From NCBI RefSeq assembly GCF_910592395.1, contig NC_088308.1:22955501-23019500 (forward strand): a stretch of DNA of 64,000 nt. Reading direction: 5' to 3'. Positions 33,640-47,500 of the stretch are shown here, piece by piece. Under the pieces are notes generated by a model. That model saw only the letters and a list, made by a program, of their open reading frames with translations, did not search any database and was not told the DNA's origin. The stretch's first letter is position 1; the number at the start of each line of letters is the position of its first letter. Origin of the DNA: Lineus longissimus (lineage: Eukaryota > Nemertea > Pilidiophora > Heteronemertea > Lineidae). The position numbers and the translations under genes were made by a program.

Positions 33640-36600
33640 CTAAATGAGAGTTAAGGTTGTCCTACATGTACGTGCACATGAAGACTATTATGGCATGCAG
33701 TCAAGTACATGTACGAGTAAACATCTTTTAAAATCAAACCAGAAAAATAAAATTTACAACACGAAGGATGAACCCATTACATATAAATGGACAACTAAAC
33801 GAAGTGACAGATACTAAAAAAAGGAGTTAAATGAATTGTTAACGTACGGTTCATGCTCCCATGTGACCCGAAAAGTTAGCCGAAGTTGTTGAACGTCAGC
33901 ACTGTTATTGTGATGTACGATGTACATTTGCAGCTACATGTATTTCGTTGCACACATTTTAAGATACGTGCTACAATAACTTTGACTAACTGCTCAGGTC
34001 ACAATAATGCACTCACGTGCATCATGTATGGGAGCTGGTGACAGAAACACTAAGACAACATTGATAGGGTGTAACAACAACCAACCGTTTGAGGCAGGAA
34101 GCCGATTATGGAGAGCGCTTAGTTTGTTGATGCATTTTGCCCAGTTTTTGTTCGCCATCAGATATGTCGAAGTCTACGATTCTGAAAAAGTAAGAACACC
34201 ACCGAAATGGTAACATGTTGTAATATTGGAATTTCCCTTTTTTACCGAAATGGTGCACCGGCATCTCATCAGGCAACATCTCCAATCCCTATGCACTTCG
34301 TCTGTTGAAATATTATCATATACAGTACGTCTTCTGTTCCGGATACTATACATGTACATCGTATGACCAAAAAAGTCATCATCAGCTTTCACGATATGTT
34401 ACTGTTTGCAGCAAGGAATTCGAATTTTTTAAATATCGCGACATGGCATGCACTTCTTGAATATGGCAGCCACCTAAAATGCCGTAATATGATTTATGAA
34501 TTTAATGCACATACATGTATATCATCAAGTGTACATGTATATGATTTATATACGTTATGCGAATTCTTCGGCCGGGTGGTATCATGGAGTGAACTGCAGT
34601 TAATATATTGAGCAGTTTGCAAGAGAAACGAGCTCTGCCATTACCTTCAGGCCCTTTGGCCCAATCGGGAAAGCAGCTGGTGGCCCGGCAATCCAAATAT
34701 CATGGTAAAAATCGCTAGCATCGCGGAACTGAATGATGACGAGAATATCAATGATATGGTGTGAATGGAGCAACCCGAAGTGACAGGTTTGTCCTTGATG
34801 ACAGCAACACTTTTGGACATAAACAAAACATGTCACATATCTACACCAATCCTTAGAAGGGCACTTGATGATAATCATTCAAAGCAGTGAAAATAGAATT
34901 GGAAGAACTACTTTTTCCTCTAAGCATCTTTATGATGAACATCCCAGGAAAAACCGGTAAAAGGTAGAAATCTCTGTTTTGATGTCAAACTTAACAGATA
35001 ATGGCATTGTCGCAGCTGAGACAGACACAGCCTACAATGGAGAAATGTTGCACGAGTGCGAAGACCGATGGCGATGTTACTGAAAAACTTTTATTCTTCT
35101 CCGATTCACAGCCTACACCCGTCAAAACACCCGATCTTAGTTTGGTGCCCTCGTTGTCTGCGTTCATGACCACACTATCGCTGTCGTTCAAATAGATAAA
35201 CAAACGATCTCCGAAAGGACGGGATTGTATAGGTTTCTCCCTAGCGTGGTTGCAGCTGATACTACATAGAGCGGCTGGTATATGTAAAGAAAGCCTGGAT
35301 GGGAAGTCGAGAAAGGGGCAATGTACTGTTTTGGCATAACGAGAACATACCGTGACAAATTAGATGGTTTCGATTTTCTGATGAAATCTACACACCAAAG
35401 AGCCGTGGAAGTCACTCCGTCATGTCTGTGGCCTGCCTGAATGATGGATATTTTGGGACGAATCAGTTGCATGGTTCTATGTGAAATTTCCCTGGGGGAC
35501 CGGCTAGAGAGATTGCCCGTTTAGTATGTACATGTACATGTACCAAGAAGCTGTATAATTCACGTTCTTATGGCGTTTTCAGTTAAGTTCGCGAAATCCC
35601 AAATATCACCATCAGGTTTCCCAGGGGTATGCGCGGCGGGACCCCGCCCAGTTGAAGATCATAATTCAGCTGCTCTGTGCTTCAGATCTTTCGTCCTGCC
35701 AAATTTTTCTGTGCCCAAAGGAAGTTTACCGAACGATAGTAACCACATAACCGCACACATAGTTGTGAATTCTGGTCCATCCAACTGTTCATCTATAAAT
35801 AAGCGGGAGCCTTAGGGGGCTGATGAACGACGCTAATTTCGAGCCAATCGCATGATCAATACAAGTTCAGTGTTTTACTTGTGGAATGACAAGTGTGTGT
35901 GCCTTGGGACGAAATGATGAAATGGCTAGTTTAACCACCGAAGAAGTGACCACCCTACCAGATGCCCCGAACCCTGCTGCACCGGAGCTGCTCCAAGCTT
36001 CGAACCAATTACAAGGGAGTATTTACATAAAACTTCCGGTTAATTACGATTAAGGAATATGTTTAATTGGAATTTTAGCGCCGATCGATATCATTACTTC
36101 AGATTGGTACTGGAAGACATAAAGATCACTGATAGAATGTGGTTAGCACATTGCTGGCATCCGCCAAACAAGGCGAGCATGTTTGCCGCAGATGTCAACC
36201 CTCACTGTAATAATGCACGCTACATGTAGTAGTGTTGCTTCTAAATTATCATCTGAACAGAGTAATCTTCGACAAACCTTCTTCACTCTTAGCACACCGC
36301 AACATTGCCCAATATGGTGGAGGCCATCAGTGTGTTATCGTTTCTCCAATATTGGACCAGCCGCGATATTTGTTCCTGAGGGATAGGACCAGAGTCAATA
36401 ATGTGGTTGACCCCAATTAGGGAGATGACCTAGGTAACTGGGTAATTCATGTTACCTTGGCTGTGCTCGGGGCTGGGAAGCTGCAATCAATAATAGAGAA
36501 GGAGAAGAACTGTTCCTTTTTCTGATAAACAACCATGAAGGAATGAAGGTATCATGAAGGTATCACAATAGATGAGGCTCCGGAATTTGCTTTTTTCCTT

Positions 36601-39600
36601 AGAAGATTGTATGAGACACGTACATGACTGATACCTCATAAACAGTTATAAAAATGTTGAAAATAAAGTTGGTTGAAACATTTAATTCTGTTGTTAAGAT
36701 AACTGTTTGTTTACTCCTTCGCCGAACTTACATACAAATGTATTTATGCCTGGTTGGGAGTATACATCCTTCGGGACTCTTCTTTTAAGAATGCTTCTGA
36801 TATCGATATATTTTCCGGCGAACGCACCACCGTATTCACGGCATCACTGATACCGTCTATAACATGCCATTCTCAGTGGAGAGCTTCGGCTGGGGGGATT
36901 CAGCGCCTCGATGAATCTATAATTGCTGGTAATCCGTAGGGACCTATCAATAACTCACTCAGTCAGTTTATGTATTCAAACAATTCTGTGCCAAAGAGGA
37001 TTTCGACTGGAAATCATCTTGCTTTATTAGTAGGTGATATAATCGTGTAACTGCCTCTTCGGGACTTTGGTCTTGATTCAAGAACAGACTCATGGAGACA
37101 CGGTAATATCGTATAAAGCCATCGTGGAAATCAGCGATCTAAGGCTGTTGTATCCTCTATCATGAGAAGGTAGTCGTCATAAGAATCGAACCCTCGACCA
37201 GGTGTTTGATGATACAAAATTTGGACTTATCCACTGCGTCCCTCTCACAAAATATATCACTTTGACGCAGACGATTTATTCTGATATCTGTGCAACTTTC
37301 CCAGTTGACAAAGCGACTCGAGCCTCAGCCGTCAAAGATTCGATCATGTTCAGATGTATCTCCTTGTTGACGAAGCAGTCCCGTGACCGTGTTATATCTG
37401 ATGTCATATACCGTATTTGTCTCAAATCGGGATATCGGATTTGATAGAACGTCTATAGATCTTTATCTAAGGAAACGACTGTACGAAACGTATAGTTTCC
37501 ACTGGTTTGATAGATGATACCTCATATATCATGGCAAATGAGTCAGTTCGATGTCTTCAGTATTTTGGCTTCATCCCGCAGTCTGTATGAACATGATACT
37601 GTTGCATACTGCTGGAAACATACAAGGATTTAATGCATTGATAGCGATCATTGCATACGACTCTATTAATTCAATGATTTTATCGCTGGGCAGGAAGATA
37701 GGGTGATTAAAATGTTGCACCGTTTTTTTCTCTTAAAAGGGTTATCGTTTCACTCCGCCTCTTTAGCTACTCCGCTACGGCATTTGTGACAACGGACTTG
37801 TTAAAGTCGCAGGTAATGGCGTGGTGTTCAAAGACTTATCAGGCAAGTCAACTATTAAAAGTGAAATCGAATCACCTTTCGTCCATTAGACAGATACTTT
37901 AGCGCAGTCTCATTCGCTTGACGGTGAACTCGTCAATGAACTCTAATGATCAAAGCATCCCCCAAAGCAACAATGTTCCCTAATTACTTCAAATACATTT
38001 TTGTACATGTATATCACATCAAATATTGCACTGAACCTGCAGCAAGGGAAGGTGAATTTAGTCAAAAGAAAATTCTGTAAGAGATCGATCTTTGCCTGCA
38101 AACATCAAGAAGGAAGAGAAGGTTTTTTATATGCCTTTCAACAGGCTTGGTACTTTGAGAACCTACATTGTATCAGCAACCACATACGCATTTTGTTGTT
38201 GGCAGAAGCTAGTTTGTCGAAGCACATCAATATCTACAAATTGAACATAGTTTCGGAAAACGTTGATGTCTTCAAACTAAAGGCAGATCCTGAGCCAAGA
38301 TAGATGTTGAGAGGATGCGGCTAATGCATTTCAGCGCATCGGAAATAGACCATGGCGTCTTCAAGTAGGGACATGAACACAAAGTTCAATGGTAAGGATG
38401 TCTGTGGGGTATTTAGAGCAGTGCAACGCTGACATCCATTTTCCATTTAGATATTGGATTCGCCGCAAAGGATAGGATTAGTCCCGCTTTCTCTATTTGA
38501 CAGATCTGAGAGGCGCTGTCGAGGACAATGCATCAAAGGGATGGCCTATAAAGGAGCAGCCCACGGACAAACAAACAGCCCTTGTAATGCTGGAACATTA
38601 GTAATCTCTGGTAAGTATTTAAGGAAAATGGGGTCCGAAATCAAAGGGCAACTGCTGGAACTGAGGTAACGATCAAAGAGCTTAACTATCTGGTTCCGAG
38701 TTTTGTCACAGAAGGAAGGCGTGGAGACAGGAGAGCGAAATATGATTTCTTGCGGAAAATGATCAACAAATAAGAACTGAATGGAAAATTTAAACTTAAT
38801 ACATGTACATGTATTCACAGTTGACCAACTCAGCAAGTATTCTAAGAAGAATAACATTTGGGAGGATGGTAGACCAATCTTATGGCCATTTACTGATGAG
38901 AATCAACCGCAATACATATACATCCCCTTGTGGCCACTTTTCTGTATTCCTATATATTATTTCCGCCAATTTATCAAAACGATATAGCAATTACTGTCGC
39001 TGCTATATTGTCTGTGGGCACATCTTGACAGAAGTCAATACGATGACAAAAGTTTCATCGGTCTAAAAAAATAGGCCATCTTTTTTAGGGAGCAGATGAG
39101 ACCAAACCATGAACAAGATGTCACATATAACAGCACAGTAGGTCATCGGAAAACATTATGAACTGAAAAAATTACTCGGAGCATTCGTAAATCCAAAGGG
39201 AAGAACCTCGTAAAGCCGTGCTTGTAGAGAAAACAGCCGCGTAATGTCACAGTGCATGTATTTGAAGATAATTAGATAGAACTTGCCTGGTTCGAACAGA
39301 GAACACATAGGAAGAATGAGGTCGTGTGATGCAGGGACACATAATCAACATGTTTAAGAAAGTCGTGTTTTGTGCTTTGTTAACCTTGGTGCCGCAGCAA
39401 TAAGACACGTTTAGAATTGATAATCAGCAGTAATTAATCAGAGTACGGTCGATACGGTAATAAAAGAGACCGAACGAATATACGTACATTCTGCTGATGT
39501 AATTAGTAGCGGAGAAATGAATATCCTCCTCCGGCGAACGGCTTTAACAGTGTTGTTGGATAGAAATAGAATTATTACGGATGTACATATTCCCAGTATA

Positions 39601-42600
39601 GAGCACATTGGATGGCAAGATATCTTTTTCAAACAGAAATGTCAGTTGAATTATGTGCTACATGTATGGCAAAGCAGTTATTTCAATGCACACAGACCCA
39701 CACCCGTTAACTTGGTTCCAGCAGAGAGGAATAAGAGGACAACATTCCAATTCGAACTATCTCACTCTCACAACTCGGCGCAGGATGTACATAGGACAAG
39801 TTTTACACAACATTTTTCTTCATAACCATTCGATAAAGAGTTATCACTTTTCATGACCGTAATCGAAAACTATACTATTACATGTATATACCACTGCACT
39901 CAAACTGTCGAATGAAACCCATGGGCTAAGTGATGGGAATGTTCATTCAACTTAAAATCATTGATTGCGAAGGAAAATCCATTCCATTAAGATTGTCTTG
40001 ATTACCCGTGGGAATCAAGTGGAAATGAATAATGAAAACCCACATTGCAAATACAGTGGTCCATTTAATCAAGTTTTCAAGCAAGAGGCGACTTGAAGCT
40101 GTGATGCGAGGACGAAAAGTTCGGCATGTTATTGGGTAAACGAATCGAATTCTTCACGATTATAGGGATTCCACATTATTCCACGATTAAACTGATCGCA
40201 TCAAACTGATTTTTGATGAGACAGTTTTATGGAAAGCTCACCCTTTCATAGTGATTTAATAACACTTGTGAATACATATCAGTGTGGCAGGGACTACCTT
40301 TTCCATTTCACCTTACCCTGGTGCATTGTATTCCTCCCATGCAGCAATATCGAAAAATACGTGAATCATCGAATTGACAATATTTGTGTATTTCTTGGCA
40401 CATCCTGTATGAAGTAAAATGGCTTCATTATAAAACCAGAAACCTCCCAATTCAAAAAAATTAAGCCGCCGGCTACACTTATTAGAATCTCTTCTTTTTT
40501 TAATTAGGAACATGTTCGATGGTTATTTGAACGCTTGGTAAATAGAATATCATTCTAGATGTACAATTAAAATAAATTGCTTTTTCTTGTAAAATGCCAT
40601 GGCGTTAGACAGACAGTACTATGCCGAGACGAGTTTTTGCTCTTGTCAGTTGTCAAAGAAATATGTAGAGACTGATGCCAGGAGGGAATATCATTTTTCA
40701 TTAAGTGGAATGTATAGCTTCTTATATTCGTGCACATGCCTTCCATTTAGTTAAAAACTTAATTTACAATGTAAGTAATAAATTTGCGTAATGTTTTATC
40801 TCAATACCTGACCCGGAAAATCAGGACATAAACACATTTTTGAACCAAATGCCACCATTTCGACTACCCGGGTACATGCAATCATCAGTATCTCAAGTTT
40901 GATTCAACATCGCCCTTAGAATCTGATTGTTATGCAGGGCTCGTTAATGGCCGCATCTCTCAAGATTTACATCGCAGCATGGCTATCAATTTTTCATAGC
41001 CATTCTCCTTGTGAATATCACAGTTGGTCTACATGTAGATATCTTCCAGTTTGTCTACAACGTTATTGGGTGTCGAAGCAGGGAATCTATATAATGGAAA
41101 TTGACGAGGTCGATATAACATTGTTTTCAAGATTCGACTGAGATCGAATTCAAGTTGTAGATGTGAAGCAATGGAGCTCTGGTTGAAGAGTAAAGCACGG
41201 TGAGTTGATACGCTCCTAGACTTATCTCGTACACATAAAACGTCATGTACATTAAGAGGGTGATTAGGGAATTATATGTCCATCTAAAGAATCGTAGGCC
41301 ATTGAAGCTGATGATGACAATGGTGATACTAATGCCATCAAAGACGGTCTCGCTACGATATACCTCTTCCACTTTCCAAACAGATGCTCAGGCACAAATG
41401 AGATATCTTTACTGAACACTGTGAAGCAAGGTTGCTACTCGGCAAGAAGTAGCCCTGCATTTCGCTCTGACTCCTATATTCTGGCAATCATTAGACGCTC
41501 CCACCTTATTCCACGTTGTATCTAAGTTGATGAAAAAATAACCCGGTGACCTTGCATACTTATTGGGCATTACTGGGAAACTCCAACCACTAAATCAACT
41601 TAAAATCAATCAGATTCCACATCCTATCTTATCCAGGATCGTCTCTAACATCACGGGATGTATGGATTCTGCACGTGCGCAAACTGTCCCCTCCTCACCA
41701 AATCTATAGCAAACACTCACAAGATCTCATAACATTGTGTTTTATTTTGCAAATCGGATTCACGCTTATTAATCTATATGGCAAATATTGAGCCAAATCA
41801 CATTAGTCGTTGTGTCTTGTGTTGACCAATTACCCTCCATGATAATAACCATAGATGGACAGGTCGATTCCCGACGGAAGGGTATAAGTACTGGATGTGG
41901 ACTGACTGCTCGGAGGAGCTTGCCTGACCTTGCAATGGCGTCTGTTCTTCATTGAGGTCAACACTTATGTCGATCAAATTGTGGCATTTCCCTTTCTTTG
42001 AAAAAGGCTCAGAAGACGCAACTTTACATCGGACATAATACTGGTACCTGTGAGAAGGGGAACGGTCCCAAAATTCTGGCGAGTCCTAAGAACGATTTGC
42101 CTGATTACCAATGGAAAGCATATTCGCTATTGGTCAATCATCAGGAAACCAACAAATGGACCAATAATGGTTTTCTTTAGGAGAATCGACCAGCCTGTTA
42201 TCGGCTACACTGGTAACGTTTGGCATCCTAGCATACAGTAAGTGATCAATGCAACGGCGGCCAACATGGTCCAGATTCCGTCATCTTGCTGTATAGCGCA
42301 CTCCTAGGCCGAAATACCATTTCCCACTTGGATAGCAGTGTGATGACCATTGACTTTATTGATCGTAATGAGCAAGAAGGGCGGCGTTGAGATGAGAGGC
42401 TAAGCCGAAGGTCGTCATGGTCGTGGGAAATCCCCACCGAGTTATTGGGTCTGGTCTTTCAAGTTCCAAAGCAATTTGCAGTGTGCAAAGAAAACCTTCT
42501 GCGGTACGCAAACGTATTCTAAGCAGAACGAAATGTTCCATATCATTTTTTCAAATGCTCACGAAAAGTGTTACTTGTTTGGCAATAGTATACGCTTCAT

Positions 42601-44200
42601 CATTTTATTTTCGTGTAGAGATAGTTTTATACTACTTGGTGCAGACGTGGCGTCCAATTGAGTTGGAGAAAGGCACACGAATAGCTGCCACGCAGCAGAA
42701 TGTTAAGTCATTACATGACTGAGATGAACGCATTGTATTTCATTGATTCACTTGTCATTTCGCTCAGCTCAATACATAATTATTTCAGAAGTGTCTGGCG
42801 ATTTCACCATTCCGTATAACGTCCCGATTCATGTCACAAAGGACGCATCTATCATACAAGAACACATGTTTAATAATTCACAGATGAACTTGTCTTAACC
42901 TGAAACTGCTAATGCGTTTGTGCTTGCGGGGCATTAAACGTGGCCAGCCAATGATTTACGGTTTGGGACCAAATTCTCGCACCTCTTGGAAATTGGAAAT
43001 TGTGTTGGGTCCCAAAATTAGATTAAGAAGCCGAAAAATTGGCCAGCAGTTTCGAACAGAGGCCCAAAACGGCGTGCACAAGTACATGTACTTCTGAAAA
43101 AGCATATTCATATTCATATTGGAGCCAACCATTTCACCGATGCGCCAAATAACATACCCTACAAAAATATTTATTCAATGTCATATTTTTGATTATGGTA
43201 ATTCATAGTTAAAACACCATGAATTGATTTTATCCATTCTTTTGAAATTGTATTGATTAGATTCATTACGGAGATATTTGGTTCACTCACATCTATTATA
43301 CCTGATTCACTGCTTCTATAGTATCATGGTCAATGCCTAATTAATAGTGTGGATATTTGATTAGGCTGGTGTGGTACCGCCATCCCTGATTGTAAATTGA
43401 TGAGATCGTGTCAAGCCATTTTTACGATATATGTTCATGTATATACATTAATGCCAAGGGCGTCATCGAGCCAAGTTGTGTTTCATTTTAAACCCCGGTA
43501 CGCCTCAGTTCTTCGCAACCCTTAACGACAAAGTCCGAGAAAAGGTTTTATTCACATATCTCCAGGGAAGGAAACTGTCTTAATGGCATTTATGCCATGG
43601 GGTCGTCCGACAATAGGACTGATGAGCCCTACAAGATGACTACACAGAAAGTTGTTCATTATTCATATCAAGCTAATCAAGATGAATTAATTGAGTACAT
43701 TAGTTGCGAAGTCATTAGGTAATATGATATAATTGCATCGTATGATATCGTTCTTTTCGTAAGACGATAAGTAAGAAGTGATGCCAAGTTAGCGCATTTT
43801 CAATAAGAAGTCGCGCAATATTACAGTTTGATTCTGAATTATCGTGGATTGTTAGTAATTCATTGATTATAACGTAACCTTCGACACTCTCCCGAGATGT
43901 TTAATGACCAATAACAGCAACATAACGAAACCACTGCATGCAAAAAAACACTTGGCAACGGAGTAATTTCTGGATCAAGACTTAAATGTATGAAAGTATG
44001 AAAAACATGATATTGCCTTAGTTCACGACTTATGGACCCCTCAAATCGTATCGCTTTCGTATGTAATTGCACCTTCTCGTACCTGAGTCTGTGATCTTTG
44101 ATTAAGACAGCGCATTCACTAATATTCCAGAAGAATTGACTCCAAAGATCAAGGACAGAAAATCAGTTGTCAAGAATCGTTTTTTTGTTTGGCCCCAATC
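33640..44200. other. Gene-poor region with no recognisable gene
   Basis: I find no protein family here. Two stretches have exon-like borders on the minus strand: 34728-34645 (84 bp, FRDASDFYHDIWIAGPPAAF and onward, acceptor CATCATTCAG, donor GTAATG) and 35436-35351 (86 bp, AGHRHDGVTSTALWCVDFIR and onward, donor GTATGT). Neither is recognisable. TACATGTA palindromes are scattered, for example about 35524-35542. From about 36 kb the sequence is AT-rich with many ATTA / TAATTA words, as in conserved non-coding or regulatory DNA, but conservation cannot be judged here. Confidence 0.35.
37183..37247 (-). other. tRNA-like A-box / B-box pair (tRNA pseudogene or SINE head)
   Basis: On the minus strand GACGCAGTGGATAAGTCC (37240-37223) resembles a D-arm/A-box, and GGTTCGATTC (37192-37183) is a canonical B-box core about 49 bases later. 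A proper T-stem and acceptor stem cannot be folded at the expected spacing, so it is not a functional tRNA. Only one copy was noticed in this window. Confidence 0.25.
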
Positions 44201-44201
44201 A

Positions 44202-44561
44202 AGAAAACATACGTGCAGTGATAGGATTATGAAACTCGAGGGACCATTTACTCGCATGTCTCTCCGTCCGCCGACAGACGGGTCGATATATTGACCTCCA
44301 AGAGGATGGCGGAAAATAATGAACGTCGTCTGTGAAGAAACGAGACAAGGCCGGTGAGAAGTGGTGAATTTTTGTCTGACCTTTCTTCGAGACACACGAA
44401 TCAAGGGAGAAAAGAGAGTTCGAGTTATACGGAACGGATATCAATAATCCATCAAATGAGACCATTACTTGCAAATGCTTTGCAGTGTCGAAGTCCAGTC
44501 ACGCGCTGAAACCGTCTAGCCAATGTTCTCCAGACGGAGGCATTCAAGGCGAAGATGTTAT
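44202..44561 (-). CDS. Candidate two-exon terminal part of an unknown gene
   Basis: Exon 44561-44469 (acceptor TTTCCTATTCCAG, donor GTAATGG) reads NIFALNASVWRTLARRFQRV and onward and ends in phase 1. The next acceptor, CGTTTCTTCACAG, allows an exon from 44329 that in the matching phase continues DVHYFPPSSWRSIYRPVCRR and onward to a stop at about 44202. The splice signals and phases agree, but no domain is recognised and similar coincidences occur elsewhere in AT-rich DNA. Confidence 0.22.
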
Positions 44562-47500
44562 CTGGAATAGGAAACCTATCAATATCAAGAACCATTCGAT
44601 TTCCTCGAAGTAGAATAAAATACATGTGTACGTTCGGTTTCTGCTTTGTGTGATGAACGCACTTTATTGATGGTTGTAAATTGTGACCAGTTTGGATTGC
44701 TGACAACATATTGTAACAGCGTAGCTCCACACCTTTTCAGCTTTCAGATTTTTAACGCATCCAAATAAAAAGAACCAGCTTCCAGAAGTGCAACATAGCA
44801 TTAAATCCCATTTGCAACATGTCAAAAGGGTGATTTGGCATGGAATAATGAAGCGGTTGTAAATTGCAGCAATCATTGCTCGAGAGGCACCTCCATCATC
44901 GTGCTGTGTCATCCTATTTATTATTGACCAACAGAGAAAAGGGCTGTTGTTGTTAACCTACAACAAACAACCGATGCAAACAAACGCGGCACAAAGTAAT
45001 GCGGTTGGTCATTTCACCAACTGCACGCGGCCATGCACCATGTCGATCCATCACAGGTTTTTGCGACAAAAGTGAGAATGAAATAGAATGGAAAATGATG
45101 CGTGTTTTGATCAGAAGCTGGGTTGCTGGTGGTGTTTCTGCCTTAGATGAGAGGTAAGATCATAGGAGCAGGTTTTTTAGACGAATATATAGCCTATTGC
45201 TTATATTTCTTATCAGATTGAGCGCCCCCGCTTCTCGTCTAAAGTATTTTTAATTGTACTCAAACCCAATTAAGATAACAAGAAACTGCCCTCGTCATTT
45301 ATTTCGAAATGAAACTGTCTCAATCGTGCGATAAAGATACTGGATTCGTAAGCAATTAATTCAAATGGTTTCATTGAATATTTTAAACAGTCTACTCTAT
45401 TCCCCAAGTGCACATGGAATCACACCATCTAAGAATACGTGTTAGCCATAATTCTTTCATCTCACACCATTCGGTCCGGTTGCAGAGTTCTATTCAGAGG
45501 ACAGTATACGTCAAGTCCCATGATAGCTCAAAAGGTTCCGGATGTCAGTGCATGAGTTTGTATATACTAGTATATTTGGTATGTTAATCATGTCGTTGAG
45601 CTATGCAACTGATGGAATCGGGATGCCAGGGTCCGATGAAGCTGTTCATTAGTTTGGTAATCCCTTGACTTTCGATACGACATCATAAAGCATGGCCGGG
45701 AATGCAAATATCTATACCCCCGGTTCCGATAAATATTTGTCTGGGTCGACATTGTTTACACGGAATACCTCGCCATCTGTGGTTAGAGGAAACCATTTAA
45801 GAGAAATTGGACATGCATTCCGATTAGATTGCAGGAGAGGGCACCATATCAAGCCTAGGCCTTTTACATTTTCAATATACATGTACGTTACCGTACTTCT
45901 TATTTGTAAACCATGTTGCCTGGTATTTCTGCCCAAAACTTAAATTTAATCAATTTAATTTCAAAGCTCCTCATCCAACTTCTTGTGGAATTTGCATTGC
46001 AGTTATATAATTATTTTTTTTTATATCAACCGGCCAATCTGGCTGGTTCGGGCACTTTTGCCTTCCTACGCTTCGTGTCTGGATATAGGTGTGCCGCGTC
46101 ACAGGTGCATGGTAAGTTGAATGCCTTCCGCATTTCTGCTCATTTTTCTCCGTGATTTCTATTCTGAATTTCTGCTGTTTCTCTGTGGGAACTTTATTAG
46201 GGCATTTCATGTTCATGCACAGTAAATTCTTACCATGCCTTGTATCATGTTTCCAGTTCACCGAGTGAATTGATTGAAATAAAGCTGACTTAAAAAAAGA
46301 GTCATCCTCGTCGATTTTTGGTCACTTGCGTGCACAATGCACAAACTTCATCTTGTTTTGTTCAACAATCTAGAGGTCATACTTGTATGCAAACAAACCA
46401 GATACTTATAAGACTCCGTTTTGTGTTGTCTCATATGGACAATCCATCCATGGATCACCCTATACAGATTTATGTGGTAACTCTGGGCCGTCGTAATGGA
46501 CCGACGCCACATCGATTAAGGATCTCTTGAATAATGTGGTGGCTCTGTTTGAGCACACGTTTCCGATCCAAGTCAGCATTAAGGCAACAGTACAAGGGTT
46601 ACGATCTCTAGGACAAGCCTTCACTTAGTTCGGAACTTGTGGCGGCGCACAAGAGCCTTGCGATGGCTGCAGCCCAGCCAATGTGCTTCGCCTCGATGAC
46701 GTTGGTTTATGGCAAGTCTTTAACAGCTCCCGGAGAATGCTTCCCACATCCTACCTGCATACACTCCAGCTCTTATAAATGGCTACGCACTGGATATTCC
46801 TCTTCTTGTAGAACATGAGGACCATTCTGGATGACATGGCGAAGACAAGTAGAATACATCTATTTCTTGGGGAGCCCCTTCAATGCTAACGATAATAGGA
46901 TGGCAATAATCCATTATCATCCCGGCTCATGCCATCTCATCCTTTGTATTGGCAATTGTTATTTGTTTGCACCCGGACAAAGAAATAGTCATTTCTATAA
47001 TCTAGATTGAATAAGATGAATAATTCTCACACTTATCGCTTGAAAAACGATATCATGAGCATCCTTAGAAAGAGATGGCCATAGAACTTGTCACCTCCAT
47101 TAACCAAAGAGTTAAATATTGTCTCAGATTTACCAGAACGACTGTTTAACTTAGTTACTGCGCTACTGGAGTGATTACTTCGTACAATGTAACTCGAACG
47201 ACTGTCATCAACTCCATTTCATTTTGATTAATTATCAACACCGCAACGGGCGTTATCTGTCTAGACATTGACACCCGAGAAATTATTTCTAGAAATCTGG
47301 CGAAGACTGACAAGACAGTCCTATACCGAACAATTTTAAAGCCTCATTTATAAAATTCTATCATCATGTCACCCAGAGATTATATTGATAAGACACGTCA
47401 GTGAATTACTTATTTTCTTATTTAATACCCTTGTCGTGAGTGTATCTGCAATGTATCTTCCTATTTAGGAAGCTTCTTGCTGCACGAATACAAAAAACTA

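Noticed and set aside
34991-35203. Overlapping plus and minus frames of about 65-70 codons
   Set aside because: Both strands are open, and neither has good splice sites at its ends. Not resolvable by reading.
37141-37250. Functional tRNA gene
   Set aside because: A-box and B-box words are present, but T-stem and acceptor pairing fail at normal spacing.
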